Assembly (NCBI RefSeq): GCF_003581585.1
Contig: NZ_QXIR01000001.1
Span: 186,001-250,000, forward strand
Reading direction: 5' to 3'
DNA from: Bacillus salacetis
GTDB lineage: Bacteria > Bacillota > Bacilli > Bacillales > Bacillaceae_B
Length of the DNA: 64,000 bases
Made by a program: the position numbers and the translations under genes. Every line of letters starts with the position of its first letter. Position 1 is the stretch's first letter. Of this stretch, positions 6,926-17,051 are shown piece by piece. Under the pieces are notes generated by a model. It saw only the letters and a list, made by a program, of their open reading frames with translations. It was not told where the DNA came from and ran no database searches.

Positions 6926-9256
6926 TTATTTTCGTTTTTTGGGCTTTCTCTTACTTCGAGGCGCATTTTCAAATTTCTTGCTGCCTTTTTTCTTTTTGTT
7001 TTTCGGCGGGCGGGTTGACCATTCACCTGATTCTTTCTTTGGCTTTTCGCCGCCTTGTCGGTCTTTTTGTTTCGTCCTTACCACAGTCGGGCGTTCTTCC
7101 CGAGGCCGTTGATTGCTCTTCATCCCGACGATTTCAAAGTCGATGGCACGCTCATCTTTATTGACGTTTACCACACGGATGGTAATTTCGTCTCCAATCC
7201 TGAAGACATTCGCAGTCCGTTCACCAATCATCGCCATCGATCTTTCATCAAAGCGGTAGTAATCATCTGTCATATAGCTGACATGGACAAGGCCTTCAAT
7301 CGTATTGGACAATTCGACGAACATCCCGAAGTTTGTAACAGAAGAGATGATGCCCTCGTATTCCTCCCCGACTTTATCAAGCATGTACTCTGCTTTTTTC
7401 AATTCATCGGTTTCCCGTTCAGCATCAACTGCACGTCTTTCACGGCTTGAGGTGTGCTCTGCGATTTCATCCATTTGGGCAGCCCATTTCGCTCTCGTGC
7501 TCTCGTCCAGTTTGCCTTCGATCAAGTATGTCCTGATCAGACGATGGACAATCAAGTCCGGATACCGGCGGATCGGAGAAGTGAAATGAGTATAATATTG
7601 AGTAGAAAGACCAAAGTGTCCCAGACTCTCAGCATAATACTTAGCCTGCTGCATGGACCGCAGCATGACTGTGGAAACAACCATTTCTTCCGGCTTTCCT
7701 TCTACGGCTTCAACGATTTCCTGCAGTGCCCGTGGATGGACAGAGTTTGCTGATCCCCTTACAAACAAGCCGAAATTCGTAATGAATTCGAAGAACTTCT
7801 GCAGCTTTTCTTCTTTCGGGTCTTCATGGATACGATAAATGAACGGAACATCCATCCAATGGAAATGTTCAGCGACCGTTTCATTGGCCACCAGCATGAA
7901 CTCCTCAATGAGGCGTTCTGCCACCGAACGTGTCCTTAACACCACATCCGTCGGCTTTCCTTCGTCATCCACCAATACCTTCGATTCCTTAAAGTCAAAA
8001 TCAATGGCTCCGCGCTGCATCCGCTTCTCTCTCAGGATTTGCGCAAGCTCTTCCATCTTTTCAAACATAGGGACGATCGGCTGATAATGTTCACGGAGCT
8101 TTTCATCTTTATCGACAAGGATTTTATTCACATCGGAATACGTCATGCGTTCAGTCGTTTTGATGACACTTTGGAAAATTTCGTGTTTGACCACTTCACC
8201 TTGAGAGTTAATCTCCATCTGACATCCAAGTGTCAGGCGGTCCACTTTAGGATTCAATGAACAGATGCCATTTGAAAGGCGGTGGGGAATCATTGGAATC
8301 ACCCGGTCCACCAGGTAAACGGAAGTTCCTCTTTCAAATGCCTCTTGATCGATTGGTGAACTCTCTTCCACATAATAACTGACATCAGCGATATAAACGC
8401 CAAGCTTGTAGTTTCCGTTTTCCAATTGTTTGACTGTTACCGCATCATCGAGGTCCTTGGCATCCGCGCCGTCAATCGTTACGATGGTTTCATCACGCAA
8501 ATCCCGGCGGTTCTCAAGCTCGGATGGATCAATTTCATCAGGGACATTGTTGGCCTGCTCCATCACTTCATCAGGGAATTCGACCGTGATTCCGTGCTTA
8601 TGGATAACAGAAAGGATATCCACACCTGGGTCATTTTTGTGTCCAAGGATATCGATGACTTCCCCTTCGGCACTTTTTCGGCCTTCCGGATAAGAAGTCA
8701 GCTTCACGACAACCTTATGTCCTTCCACCGCTCCCATGTTTGCCGCTTTAGGAATGAAGATATCACTTGAGAATTTTTTGTCATCCGGGATGACAAATCC
8801 GAAATGCTTGCTTTCTGTATAGGTTCCGACAACCTGCGAAACTCCTCTTTCCAGGATGCGGACGATGGAACCTTCCCTTCTGCTGCCTGAGGATTCAGAA
8901 GATACTCTTGCAAGGACAATATCCCCGTTCATTGCATTATTCGTTTCATTCGGTGGAATGAAAATGTCATCCAGCCCCGGCTCATCCGGAATCACAAAGG
9001 CGAACCCCTTTGCATGCCCTGACAATTTACCACGGACAAGATTCATTTTCTCCGGCAGCCCGTAACGGTTGCTTCGGGTGCGGACCACAAGTCCCTTTTC
9101 CTCCATAGTGACAAGTGCTTTGACAAACTCTTTGAAATTGGAAGAGCCCTCGATTCCGAAAGCCTCTTCCAGTTCCTGCACCGTTAATGGTTTATAGGCT
9201 TCATCTTTCATATAAGAAAGCAGCTTGTCTATTTTTTGGCGAATGGAATCATCCAT
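6926..9256 (-). CDS. rnr: Ribonuclease R
   Basis: A 776-residue 3'-5' exoribonuclease of the RNB family. Domain order: N-terminal winged helix (1-75), two cold-shock OB folds (to about 230), the RNB catalytic domain with the acidic motif [12 protein letters not shown] at about 267-278, a C-terminal S1 domain ([17 protein letters not shown]), and a long basic Lys/Arg-rich tail from about residue 715. It degrades structured RNA and mRNAs released by tmRNA. ATG follows TAGGAGG. It is 24 nt downstream of est. Confidence 0.97.
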   Translation of the reverse strand: MDDSIRQKIDKLLSYMKDEAYKPLTVQELEEAFGIEGSSNFKEFVKALVTMEEKGLVVRTRSNRYGLPEKMNLVRGKLSGHAKGFAFVIPDEPGLDDIFIPPNETNNAMNGDIVLARVSSESSGSRREGSIVRILERGVSQVVGTYTESKHFGFVIPDDKKFSSDIFIPKAANMGAVEGHKVVVKLTSYPEGRKSAEGEVIDILGHKNDPGVDILSVIHKHGITVEFPDEVMEQANNVPDEIDPSELENRRDLRDETIVTIDGADAKDLDDAVTVKQLENGNYKLGVYIADVSYYVEESSPIDQEAFERGTSVYLVDRVIPMIPHRLSNGICSLNPKVDRLTLGCQMEINSQGEVVKHEIFQSVIKTTERMTYSDVNKILVDKDEKLREHYQPIVPMFEKMEELAQILREKRMQRGAIDFDFKESKVLVDDEGKPTDVVLRTRSVAERLIEEFMLVANETVAEHFHWMDVPFIYRIHEDPKEEKLQKFFEFITNFGLFVRGSANSVHPRALQEIVEAVEGKPEEMVVSTVMLRSMQQAKYYAESLGHFGLSTQYYTHFTSPIRRYPDLIVHRLIRTYLIEGKLDESTRAKWAAQMDEIAEHTSSRERRAVDAERETDELKKAEYMLDKVGEEYEGIISSVTNFGMFVELSNTIEGLVHVSYMTDDYYRFDERSMAMIGERTANVFRIGDEITIRVVNVNKDERAIDFEIVGMKSNQRPREERPTVVRTKQKDRQGGEKPKKESGEWSTRPPKNKKKKGSKKFENAPRSKRKPKKRK

Positions 9257-9280
9257 TTTTCAAACCTCCTAAAGCATGTT

Positions 9281-10027
9281 TTAAACAGTCCAATCCAGCC
9301 CTTCAAGGAATGCGAATACATCTTCATGCAGCTGTTCCTTTTCCTTATCGAGCGTAATGACATGTCCTGATTCTTCATACCATTTTATCTTTTTATTATC
9401 AGATTCGACGGCGTTATAAATGATGTTAGCCGAATCTGTATTAATCATATGGTCGTTCCGCGCCTGGACCACGAATGTCGGACTGTAGATCATATCCACA
9501 TTATCTCGCACATCCGCAATCAGGCCCTGAAGTGCTTTCAGTGTATTCATCGGTGTTTTCTTGAATTCCGCTATTTCTTCTTCGATCTGCGCAGGGTCTT
9601 TCCCTTCAAACTTTTTAAATTCCCTGGCATAATCGACCACACCTTCATACATCACTTCTTCGCTTTTTATGTACATTGGCGCACACATCGGTACAATACC
9701 CTTTACAGGTACAGTGTAACCTAATTTCAGTGAAAATACCCCTCCAAGCGAAAGACCGGCTACGGCAATTTCCTCATAGCCTTTGCTCTTCAGATGGTTA
9801 TATCCGTCCATGACATCCTTCCACCAATCTTCAGGCCCTGTATGGACCAGTTCCTCCGGCGGAACGCCATGTCCTTTATAGTGCGGGGCATGAGAAGAAT
9901 AGCCTTTTTTCTCAAGGAAGCGGCCAAGCATGCGGACATCGGCAGAATTCCCTGTGAATCCGTGCAGAAGCAGGACAGCACGCTTTCCTGCCTCAAATGT
10001 AAATGGTTTTGGCAAAACAGTTTTCAT
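9281..10027 (-). CDS. est: Carboxylesterase (alpha/beta hydrolase)
   Basis: A 248-residue monofunctional esterase like B. subtilis YvaK and the Geobacillus Est30 family. HGFTG forms the oxyanion region, GLSLGG holds the nucleophile Ser, and an Asp (ARNDHM) and His (ESGHVI) complete the triad. ATG 10027 was chosen for AAAGGAG 8 nt upstream; the longer in-frame extension runs into a repeat element and is not coding. It lies between secG and rnr, as in other Bacillaceae. Confidence 0.93.
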   Translation of the reverse strand: MKTVLPKPFTFEAGKRAVLLLHGFTGNSADVRMLGRFLEKKGYSSHAPHYKGHGVPPEELVHTGPEDWWKDVMDGYNHLKSKGYEEIAVAGLSLGGVFSLKLGYTVPVKGIVPMCAPMYIKSEEVMYEGVVDYAREFKKFEGKDPAQIEEEIAEFKKTPMNTLKALQGLIADVRDNVDMIYSPTFVVQARNDHMINTDSANIIYNAVESDNKKIKWYEESGHVITLDKEKEQLHEDVFAFLEGLDWTV

Positions 10028-10096
10028 CGTTGTAACTCCTTTTGAAAATATAGTAAACAACTGTGATTTTGTCAGCTTATAAAGGTTCATTTTTTT

Positions 10097-10296
10097 AAAA
10101 GGCTGTTTTCGCATATATATTGATGCTTTCGGAAAAATCCCAGATGCCGGATTTTTCCCCTGTATACAAAGGTTTAACTCTCGAAAAAGAACGAGCAGCT
10201 CTTTTCTTTCCTGCTCACAGGGGTTTTACGACGATTTACCAGGATATTAGTTGTAATTTATATTGAATAGCAACTAAGTTTACGAAAGGAGCCTTA
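10097..10296. repeat. ~200-bp MITE-like element, copy 1
   Basis: Terminal inverted repeats: AAAGGCTGTTTTCG at the left, and the complement of CGAAAGGAGCCTTA at the right. The interior carries CTTTCGGAAAAATCCCAG and CGAGCAGCTCTTTTCTTTCC, shared with the copy at 56043-56230. No frame is encoded. It lies between est and secG. Confidence 0.7.
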
Positions 10297-10410
10297 TTAA
10301 ACAAACGTTTGATTAACCTTGAACCCACCCTTTATTTTAAGCAAATACCTGCAAAACAATCCAGTAATGAAGCCTATTGCACATAAAAAATGCCGCTGTA
10401 AAAAAATGAA

Positions 10411-10440
10411 AAAAACCCGGCCGTTTTGGACCGGGTTTTT
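10411..10440 (-). terminator. Intrinsic terminator of secG
   Basis: The stem ACCCGG(C)CG/CGG(T)CCGGGT with a TTTT loop on the plus strand and a T-tract on the minus strand, immediately after the secG stop codon. Confidence 0.85.
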
Positions 10441-10446
10441 CTATGT

Positions 10447-10680
10447 TTAAAAACCGAAGTAAGTTACTGCAAGAGTCAAAATGAAAAATAGTACGGAAAG
10501 AACAACTGTAACGCGGTGCAGCACTAAATCGAGTCCGCGCGCTTTCTGTTTTCCGAATAGCTGTTCTGCACCACCTGAGATGGCACCTGATAAACCTGCA
10601 CTTTTACCTGATTGCAATAGTACAACTACGATAAGGCCAATTGAAACAATGATAAGTAAAGTGATTAATAATGTATGCAC
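10447..10680 (-). CDS. secG: Preprotein translocase subunit SecG
   Basis: A 77-residue inner component of the SecYEG channel: two hydrophobic segments flank the conserved [20 protein letters not shown] loop and GKQKARGLD. The GTG at 10680 lies 8 nt after AGGAGG and matches the N-terminus of B. subtilis SecG; the GTG nine bases upstream overlaps the binding site. Confidence 0.96.
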   Translation of the reverse strand: MHTLLITLLIIVSIGLIVVVLLQSGKSAGLSGAISGGAEQLFGKQKARGLDLVLHRVTVVLSVLFFILTLAVTYFGF

Positions 10681-10720
10681 GAGTCCCACCTCCTGAAACG
10701 AACATCAAACAATATCTTTC

Positions 10721-10749
10721 ATTTTATCATACACCAGTCATAGTCACAA
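10721..10749 (-). promoter_or_regulatory. Sigma-A promoter of secG
   Basis: TTGTGA (10749-10744), a 17-nt spacer and TAAAAT (10726-10721), about 40 bp upstream of the secG start. Confidence 0.6.
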
Positions 10750-11054
10750 TAAGGTTTTGAATTTTTTGGCGATGAAGTGATGGGGCTTCTCAGCAGCCTT
10801 TGAATTTAAGCGTTTCATCCTGCTGAAAATGGGTAAGGGAAAGTGAAGGAGTAGGCTTGTCAGCCGAAAGGTGTCATTATTAGCGGCCCTTCAACAAAAC
10901 TCCCCGGGAATTCGCCCCTGTAGAACAAGGACTTCTGCAATCGAGCAGCATTGTTTAATCTATTCCCTTCCGGAACATCCACCAAGTTGATTTCAGATCA
11001 CCCCTTACATATTAAACTCTGTCCTGTCCCCCCTGTACAGAGAACACTTATCGC
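10750..11054. other. Intergenic, secG to carotenoid operon
   Basis: About 300 bp between divergent genes. I see no gene, terminator or recognised repeat. The stretch may hold regulatory sites for the crt operon, but none is recognisable. Confidence 0.4.
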
Positions 11055-11084
11055 TTTTCAACTTGTGTATAATAATTGTATAAT
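11055..11084 (+). promoter_or_regulatory. Possible sigma-A promoter of the plus-strand crt operon
   Basis: TTTTCA (11055-11060), an 18-nt spacer and TATAAT (11079-11084); a second TATAAT occurs at 11068-11073. The position, 33 bp before the GTG start, is suitable. Confidence 0.45.
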
Positions 11085-11116
11085 AGTTGTATCATTTAGT
11101 GAGATGAGGTGAGCAC

Positions 11117-12610
11117 GTGAAAAAGGTCATAATAATTGGTGCAGGCCCAGGCGGTTTGACAGCAGGGATGCTCCTGGCGAGTAAGGGCATGGACGTGACA
11201 GTCGTAGAGAAGCAGCCTTTCATCGGCGGCAGAACATCCTCTATGAAAATCGGAGAGTATGTGTTTGACAGAGGACCGACATTTCTGAATATGCCTCATA
11301 TTCTCGAGGAAGCCTTCACTGAATCAGGCAGGAACCTTCATGATTACATAAACTTAAAAGAAATCGACCCAATGTATGAGCTTCGGTTCGATGACGTTTC
11401 CTTCAGTCCGAGCAGGAATCAGGAATACACCAAGAAACAGATACAGCAGCTTTTCCCAGGCGATGCTGCCGGATATGAACGATTTATGCGAGAGGAAGAT
11501 GCGAAGCTTCAAGCACTTCTGCCAATTTTGCGGAACAAGCACGATTCGCTGTTTGATTATTCCAAATGGCGGTTCCTTAAAGCCCTTCCGAAGCTGAATG
11601 TAGGGAAATCATTGTACGGACGGCTTTCAGATTATTTTACAGATGAAAGGCTGAAACTCGCCTTTACCTTTCAATCGAAATATCTTGGGATGTCCCCATG
11701 GGAATGTCCAGGTGCATTTACGATATTGTCCTATATGGAGCACGCATACGGCGTCCATCATCCCGTTGGAGGCGTGAATCAAATCACGAAAGCCATGGCT
11801 GCCGTCATTGAAGAATACGGCGGCAAGATCATGACAAACGCCGGTGTAAAGAAAATCATGACGGAAGGAAACCGGGCAAATGGTGTTCTTCTTGAAAATG
11901 GTGTCACTCTCTCAGGAGATGAAGTGATCGTGAATGCAGATTTCGCCCATGCCATGGAAAATCTCCTTCAAGAAGGATTGACAAAGAAATACACGCCGGA
12001 AAAACTGCACAAGAAAAAGTATTCCTGCTCGGCGTTCATGATGTACCTCGGCTTGGATACACAATATGACCTGCCTCACCACACGATCGTTTTTTCAAAG
12101 GATTACAAAAAGAATGTCGAGGAAATCACCGGTACAAAAACCCTTTCAGAAGATCCATCAATCTATATCCATAACCCCTCTGTGACGGATGGTACACTGG
12201 CACCTGAGGGTAAATCGGCTGTCTATCTGCTGGCGCCTGTACCGAACAACTTCAGCGAGATCGATTGGGAAAAGAACAAAGGGAAGTTCAGGAAGCTTGT
12301 ACTTCAGCAGTTGGAAGAGCGTACTGGCTTCAAAGGGATTGAACATCATATCGAGGAAGAAATTGTGTTCACACCTTATAATTGGGAACATGATCTCAAC
12401 ATTTATAAAGGAGCGACCTTCAGCCTTGCCCATAATCTCCCTCAGATGATGTATTTCAGGCCGCACAATAAGGTGAAGGAAATCGACAGGCTCTGGCTTG
12501 TCGGAGGCGGTACCCACCCTGGAAGCGGACTGCCGACAATCATTGAATCCGCTCGTATCACAAGCTCGATGATATTAGAAAAACATGCTGTCCGGGAGGT
12601 GTCTGTATGA
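11117..12610 (+). CDS. CrtN/CrtI-type diapocarotenoid desaturase
   Basis: A 497-residue FAD-dependent phytoene-desaturase-family enzyme. The N-terminal dinucleotide-binding motif is IIGAGPGGLTAGMLLASKG, followed by a VVEK acidic residue, FDRGPTFLNMP, and a C-terminal WLVGGGTHPGSGLP signature for FAD binding. It likely introduces double bonds into 4,4'-diapophytoene. It starts at GTG 11117 after GAGGTGA and overlaps the next desaturase by 4 nt (ATGA); crtM ends the operon. Two desaturases plus the synthase in one operon suggest both act early in C30 synthesis. Which is the true CrtN cannot be decided here. Confidence 0.85.
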   Translation: MKKVIIIGAGPGGLTAGMLLASKGMDVTVVEKQPFIGGRTSSMKIGEYVFDRGPTFLNMPHILEEAFTESGRNLHDYINLKEIDPMYELRFDDVSFSPSRNQEYTKKQIQQLFPGDAAGYERFMREEDAKLQALLPILRNKHDSLFDYSKWRFLKALPKLNVGKSLYGRLSDYFTDERLKLAFTFQSKYLGMSPWECPGAFTILSYMEHAYGVHHPVGGVNQITKAMAAVIEEYGGKIMTNAGVKKIMTEGNRANGVLLENGVTLSGDEVIVNADFAHAMENLLQEGLTKKYTPEKLHKKKYSCSAFMMYLGLDTQYDLPHHTIVFSKDYKKNVEEITGTKTLSEDPSIYIHNPSVTDGTLAPEGKSAVYLLAPVPNNFSEIDWEKNKGKFRKLVLQQLEERTGFKGIEHHIEEEIVFTPYNWEHDLNIYKGATFSLAHNLPQMMYFRPHNKVKEIDRLWLVGGGTHPGSGLPTIIESARITSSMILEKHAVREVSV

Positions 12611-14052
12611 GAACAGCCATTATTGGCGGAGGAGTCGGCGGACTGACAACCGCCCTTTTATTAAAACAGAGAGGGCATGATGTCACGATATTCGAAAAAA
12701 GCAGCAGACTTGGCGGCAGGCTCGGTTTCATTGAGCGGGACGGTTTCAAGATTGATAAAGGGCCAACCATCGTCCTTCTGCCGGACATGTTAAAGGAAGT
12801 GCTGAAAGACGCCGGCGTGAATATAGATGAACTGGATTTGATTCAATGCGATCCACTTTACAAACTTCATTACCCGGACGGAAGCCATTTCTATAAATAT
12901 AGTAATCTCGAAAAACAGCTTAATGAAATAGAGCGTGTCTATCCCGGAGAACAGCAGAACTACCTCCGCTACCTGAAAGACATGAAACACCGGTTCCAAA
13001 AAGGGAAGCTCGCATTCCTCGATAAGGATTTTGTAAAAAGGGCCGATTTTTTCTCAATGGGTAATATGAAGACATTGATGGAACTCAAGGCATTCCACAG
13101 TGTGAGAAAAAGCACCAGGGCTTACTTTACTCATCCGCGCCTGCAGGAAGCTTTCTCTTTTCAGACGCTGTACATTGGTGGTTCACCGGATAATGCGCCT
13201 GCCCTCTACTCGCTGATCCCTTACAGTGAGCATGAACACGGGATCTGGTATCTGAAAGGCGGATACGGAAGACTGGCAGATATATTAGCAAGACATGTAA
13301 AGGAAGCTGAAATCCCGATACATCTTGAGTCTGAAGTCACCAGGCTCCAATTTGCGGGAAACCGATGTACAGGGCTTGTATTAAATGGAAAGCAGAAAAA
13401 CTTCGACGCTGTTGTCTTCAACGGGGATTTTCCAGGGATACACCGGCTCATCAATAATGAAAAGCCGAGGAAAAAGCGCTATAAAGCATCATCCGGCTGT
13501 CTGCTTCTCTATTTCGGTTTAAACAGGAAATATGACGAGGCTGATGTCCATCAGTTCTTCATGCCGGAGCATTTTCAGCATCATATGGACGCCGTCTTTT
13601 CCAGCAGCAGGCTAACGGAAAACCCCTCCATTTACACTTTTTATCCGTCAAAAATCGATTCCAGTCTCGCGCCGGCAGGTAAGAGCGTGCTGTATTCACT
13701 TATCCCGGTTCCTTCCGGTGATAAGATCGATTGGAAAAATCAAGATGATTATATAGAAGGAATTCTGGAAGAACTTGAAGCCAGGGGTTTCCCCGGCCTT
13801 AAGGAAGCTGTTGAATGGATGGAAGTGAGGACTCCGGAAGATGACCAGCAGGATGGTCTGTATCAGGGAGGCAGCTTCGGCATTGCCCCCACACTGAACC
13901 AGTCAGGGGTCTTCCGCCCTCAAGTAAAGCCCTTCTCCTATGAAGGCCTTTATAGTGTCGGTGCTTCCGTTCATCCCGGAGGAGGCATCCCAATCGTGAT
14001 GCAGGGAGCAAAACTGCTGTCAAATTATATGGAAAGGGAGATGACAAGATGA
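12607..14052 (+). CDS. crtN: 4,4'-diapophytoene desaturase, CrtN-type
   Basis: A 481-residue FAD-dependent desaturase. N-terminal AIIGGGVGGLTTALLLKQRG; GPTIVLLPDM and FQTLYIGGSP...LYSLIP blocks resembling staphylococcal CrtN; and C-terminal GGSFGIAPTLNQSGVFRPQ followed by SVGASVHPGGGIP. Expected reaction: stepwise dehydrogenation of 4,4'-diapophytoene to diaponeurosporene or diapolycopene. It overlaps its neighbours by 4 nt on both sides, so it is translationally coupled to the upstream desaturase and to crtM. It is the better CrtN match of the two tandem enzymes. Confidence 0.85.
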   Translation: MRTAIIGGGVGGLTTALLLKQRGHDVTIFEKSSRLGGRLGFIERDGFKIDKGPTIVLLPDMLKEVLKDAGVNIDELDLIQCDPLYKLHYPDGSHFYKYSNLEKQLNEIERVYPGEQQNYLRYLKDMKHRFQKGKLAFLDKDFVKRADFFSMGNMKTLMELKAFHSVRKSTRAYFTHPRLQEAFSFQTLYIGGSPDNAPALYSLIPYSEHEHGIWYLKGGYGRLADILARHVKEAEIPIHLESEVTRLQFAGNRCTGLVLNGKQKNFDAVVFNGDFPGIHRLINNEKPRKKRYKASSGCLLLYFGLNRKYDEADVHQFFMPEHFQHHMDAVFSSSRLTENPSIYTFYPSKIDSSLAPAGKSVLYSLIPVPSGDKIDWKNQDDYIEGILEELEARGFPGLKEAVEWMEVRTPEDDQQDGLYQGGSFGIAPTLNQSGVFRPQVKPFSYEGLYSVGASVHPGGGIPIVMQGAKLLSNYMEREMTR

Positions 14053-14882
14053 GAGAAGCTTACCAGGCATGTGAAGACATCATTAAGAAGCATTCAAAAA
14101 CCTTCTACAAGGCGTTTTCATTCCTGCCGGAGGAAAACCGCAACGCCGTATGGGCAATCTATGCATTTTGCAGAAGAGTCGACGATATTGTGGATGAAAG
14201 TGATAACCCGGAAGCTGAGCTGGAAACATTCAAAAAAGAGTTTTCCCGGTTTGCCAGCGGTGAGCATATGTCGGACTCCCCCTATTGGACAGCACTCCAT
14301 GATGTTTTTCAACGGTATGAAATGGAGTTCGCTCCGTTCGAGGATATGATCAAGGGCCAGGAGATGGATCTTTCAGGGCGGACCTATCATTCTATCCATG
14401 AGTTTGAATCGTACTGCTATCATGTTGCAGGGACAGTCGGACTCATGCTGCTTCCTGTCCTGGCCCCTGGAAAAGAACAAGCATTAAGAAATGGTGCCAT
14501 CGCCCTCGGCATAGCGATGCAGTACACCAATGTCCTGCGGGATATCGGAGAAGATATGGATCGGGACAGAGTCTACCTGCCAGAGGAAATCTTGGCGGAA
14601 CATGGCTATTCAAAGGCTTTGCTGAAAGGAAATGTACTGAACGGCTCCTTCATTTCTATGTGGGAAAGCCTAGCCGAACGCGCAGAGGCCCACTACCGGG
14701 AAGCAATGGAAACCATGTTCCATTATCCATCCTATTCGCAGGTGCCTGTCCATTCAGCCGCTGTCTTCTACCGCGGTATCCTCGACAGCGTTCGTGCCAA
14801 CGGCCATAACGTCTTCTCTGAACGCGCTTATGTATCAGAAAAACAAAAAGAAAAAATGCTTGCCGGTTTGTCCACAAGCTGA
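14049..14882 (+). CDS. crtM: 4,4'-diapophytoene (dehydrosqualene) synthase
   Basis: A 277-residue squalene/phytoene synthase family enzyme that joins two farnesyl diphosphates to give C30 diapophytoene. Both Mg2+-diphosphate binding motifs are present: DDIVDE (45-50) and DIGEDMDRD (165-173), with CRRVDD and the QYTNVLRD context. C30 rather than C40 specificity is inferred from CrtN/CrtP/CrtQ/CrtO-type partners. It is the last gene of the operon and overlaps the desaturase by ATGA. Confidence 0.92.
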   Translation: MREAYQACEDIIKKHSKTFYKAFSFLPEENRNAVWAIYAFCRRVDDIVDESDNPEAELETFKKEFSRFASGEHMSDSPYWTALHDVFQRYEMEFAPFEDMIKGQEMDLSGRTYHSIHEFESYCYHVAGTVGLMLLPVLAPGKEQALRNGAIALGIAMQYTNVLRDIGEDMDRDRVYLPEEILAEHGYSKALLKGNVLNGSFISMWESLAERAEAHYREAMETMFHYPSYSQVPVHSAAVFYRGILDSVRANGHNVFSERAYVSEKQKEKMLAGLSTS

Positions 14883-14946
14883 AAGAGAGACCCGGGAATA
14901 AGAGGCTACTGAATAAGTCCAACAAAATCTATATTTTATGAAAAGG

Positions 14947-15197
14947 TGTTGATTTCCGTTCCAGGTGCACGACTCCGCGGGGCGGGCGGTGAATTAAAAA
15001 ACGGTAGCGCCTTGATCAGGCCCGACAGGCATAAGACGAGCCGGCGGGAAGGTTGCTCTTTAACCTTCTTGACGGATTGGCTTATGACCCCGAGGGGCTA
15101 GGCGCTGTAGCTGGATGAGCCTCCTCGCTGCGCTTGCGGGGTCTCACCTGTCCCGCTAATCCCCCAGGAGGTCGCGCACCTTCCACTTCAATCAACG
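14947..15197 (+). repeat. Intergenic modular repeat element, copy 2
   Basis: It begins GTTGATTTCCGTTCCAGGTG and ends GCACCTTCCACTTCAATCAAC, which are imperfect inverted repeats. The body has GGGGCGGGCGGTGA and CCTGTCCCGCTAATCCCCCA in common with copies 1 and 3, but a different internal palindromic module (CATAAG...CTTATG around a GAAGGTT/AACCTTC hairpin). Confidence 0.75.
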
Positions 15198-15444
15198 TTG
15201 AAAAAAGATACTATCTAACAAAGACTTATTTTGTAATAGAATTATCATTAAAAGTTGGTATTTTCCATTGATTCATCCTTAACAAACAATGATTTTCATT
15301 ACTCATATAGGACTACGTCTTATCTTTTTTCCTCTTTAGACACGGATGTAATGCGGCAGAATCCTCTGCTCTATTATGGAAGAAATCACAGGTTGCTATG
15401 GTAATAATTTTAACAAATAAAGATAGGTGTATTTTAAAGAAAAG

Positions 15445-15487
15445 AAGCCGACACTCCTTCATTTTAGAAACGAGTGTCGGCTTTTCC
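15445..15487. terminator. Bidirectional terminator between convergent crt operons
   Basis: A 12-bp stem AAGCCGACACTC ... GAGTGTCGGCTT followed by TTCCTTT on plus and TTCTTTT on minus. It separates the crtM operon from the opposing crtP-cruF-GT-crtD operon. Confidence 0.85.
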
Positions 15488-15578
15488 TTTAACAATCAAA
15501 ATAAAGTTTTCAAAACCTAGAGATTTCCAGTGACCAGTGATCACCGGGTCTCTCTTTTTCTGATGGATCCTCACTTTT

Positions 15579-17051
15579 TCATCTGTTCTTACCCAGGATC
15601 GTCTTGGCCACGTTTTTCCCGCTGATCACCACCATCGGCGAACCCCCTCCAGGGTGTGTCGTTCCACCGGCAAAATAAAGATTTTCAATATCCTGTGAAC
15701 GGTTGAACGGCCTTAAGAAGGTATCTTTTTTTGTATTCGAGGCAATCCCGTACAAAGCCCCCCGGTAAGCTCCGAACTGCTCCTGTATATCTTCAGGCGT
15801 CACGATTTTTTCTTCTTTCAGGAATGGACGGATCAACACCCCCTGTTTTTCAAGCTTGTCATAGATAGATTCTTTATATCTATCAGCATCAAAAGATGCC
15901 GTATTTTTCTCGCTTATTGGGGGAGCATTGACAAGGATGAATAAATTGCTTCCTTCCGGCGAGACCGATTTGTCCGTAAAGGAAGAATTGCTTATGTATA
16001 TCGTTGGATCATCCGGCCACCGCCCTTGAAAAAGATCAGAGAATTCCCGTTTATAGTTACCGGAAAAATAAGCTTGATGATGGATCAGGGAATCATGGTG
16101 GTGGTCAAGTCCTGCCATGATCACAAAAGCTGAAATGGAGGGAGACGTTCTGCCTATCCTTTTGTCAGTCATCACCCTTCTTTCTTCATTCCTGACCAAC
16201 TTAGGCAGTGCATGAAGCAGATCGCCGTTCAATATGACATCATCAGCTTCAATCCTTTCTCCACTCCGGAGCCTGACTCCTGCAGCCCGGCGGTTTGTTG
16301 TGATGATTTCCGCCACTTCCGCCTCAGTATGTATTTCTGCGCCATGTTTTACAGCAAGCTTCGCTAAGCTTTGGGCTAGTTTTACTGTTCCGCCTTTTAC
16401 ATAATAAACTCCCTGGACCATTTCCAGGAACCCGATCATTGAAAATGTCGCAGGACTGGTATAGGGAGAAGAGCCGATATAAGTAGCGTACCGGTTGAAC
16501 ACCTGCAGAAGAAATGGATCCTTGAAAAACCTGCGGTGAAAGTGATCCATCGTTTCCAGGGGTTTCACCTTGGTGAAAGCTGAAAAAAGGCTTGGTGAAA
16601 GATAATCCTTCCATGATGAAAATGTTCGATGGAAAAAGGCTTGTTCTGATAACTGGTAAAGCTTCCCGACTTCACCAAGATAATTTTCATAGTGCCGGTA
16701 AGCATAAGGGTCGATCACTTTCAGCTGCTCCAGAACCGTTTCCTTTTCTGTCGACATTAAAAAACGCCGGCCATCCGCACTCCAGTTTGCTGTATGATCA
16801 TCAAGCTTTACCCATTCATAGTAGCTGCGAGGATCTTCTCCCGCTTCTTGAAATACAGAATCGAACACATGGGGCATAGTGATGGTATTCGGACCAAAGT
16901 CGAACGTATGGCTGCCCAGTTTTTCAGGCTTGAGTTTCCCGCCAAGATGCTTATTTCTTTCATAAAGGCTGACAGAACAGCCGCTGCTTGCGAGAACAGC
17001 GGCTGCAGCAAGCCCTCCAAGACCTCCTCCGATAATGACGATCTTCTTCAT
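15579..17051 (-). CDS. CrtD-like carotenoid desaturase (putative 3,4-desaturase)
   Basis: A 490-residue FAD-dependent phytoene-desaturase-family protein: IIGGGLGGLAAAAVLASSG at the N-terminus, FDFGPNTITMPHVFD, YIGSSPYTSPATFSMIGFLE, and the C-terminal YFAGGTTHPGGGSPM. It is the last gene of the minus-strand operon with crtP, a CruF-like hydratase and a glycosyltransferase (4-nt overlap). A 1-hydroxycarotenoid 3,4-desaturase role fits this context and the C30 pathways described in Bacillus firmus/indicus. The family call is firm; the exact step is inferred. Confidence 0.8.
   Translation of the reverse strand: MKKIVIIGGGLGGLAAAAVLASSGCSVSLYERNKHLGGKLKPEKLGSHTFDFGPNTITMPHVFDSVFQEAGEDPRSYYEWVKLDDHTANWSADGRRFLMSTEKETVLEQLKVIDPYAYRHYENYLGEVGKLYQLSEQAFFHRTFSSWKDYLSPSLFSAFTKVKPLETMDHFHRRFFKDPFLLQVFNRYATYIGSSPYTSPATFSMIGFLEMVQGVYYVKGGTVKLAQSLAKLAVKHGAEIHTEAEVAEIITTNRRAAGVRLRSGERIEADDVILNGDLLHALPKLVRNEERRVMTDKRIGRTSPSISAFVIMAGLDHHHDSLIHHQAYFSGNYKREFSDLFQGRWPDDPTIYISNSSFTDKSVSPEGSNLFILVNAPPISEKNTASFDADRYKESIYDKLEKQGVLIRPFLKEEKIVTPEDIQEQFGAYRGALYGIASNTKKDTFLRPFNRSQDIENLYFAGGTTHPGGGSPMVVISGKNVAKTILGKNR

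Noticed and set aside
10028-10114. N-terminal extension of the est esterase
   Set aside because: A good ribosome binding site stands before ATG 10027, and the extension runs into the MITE-like element.
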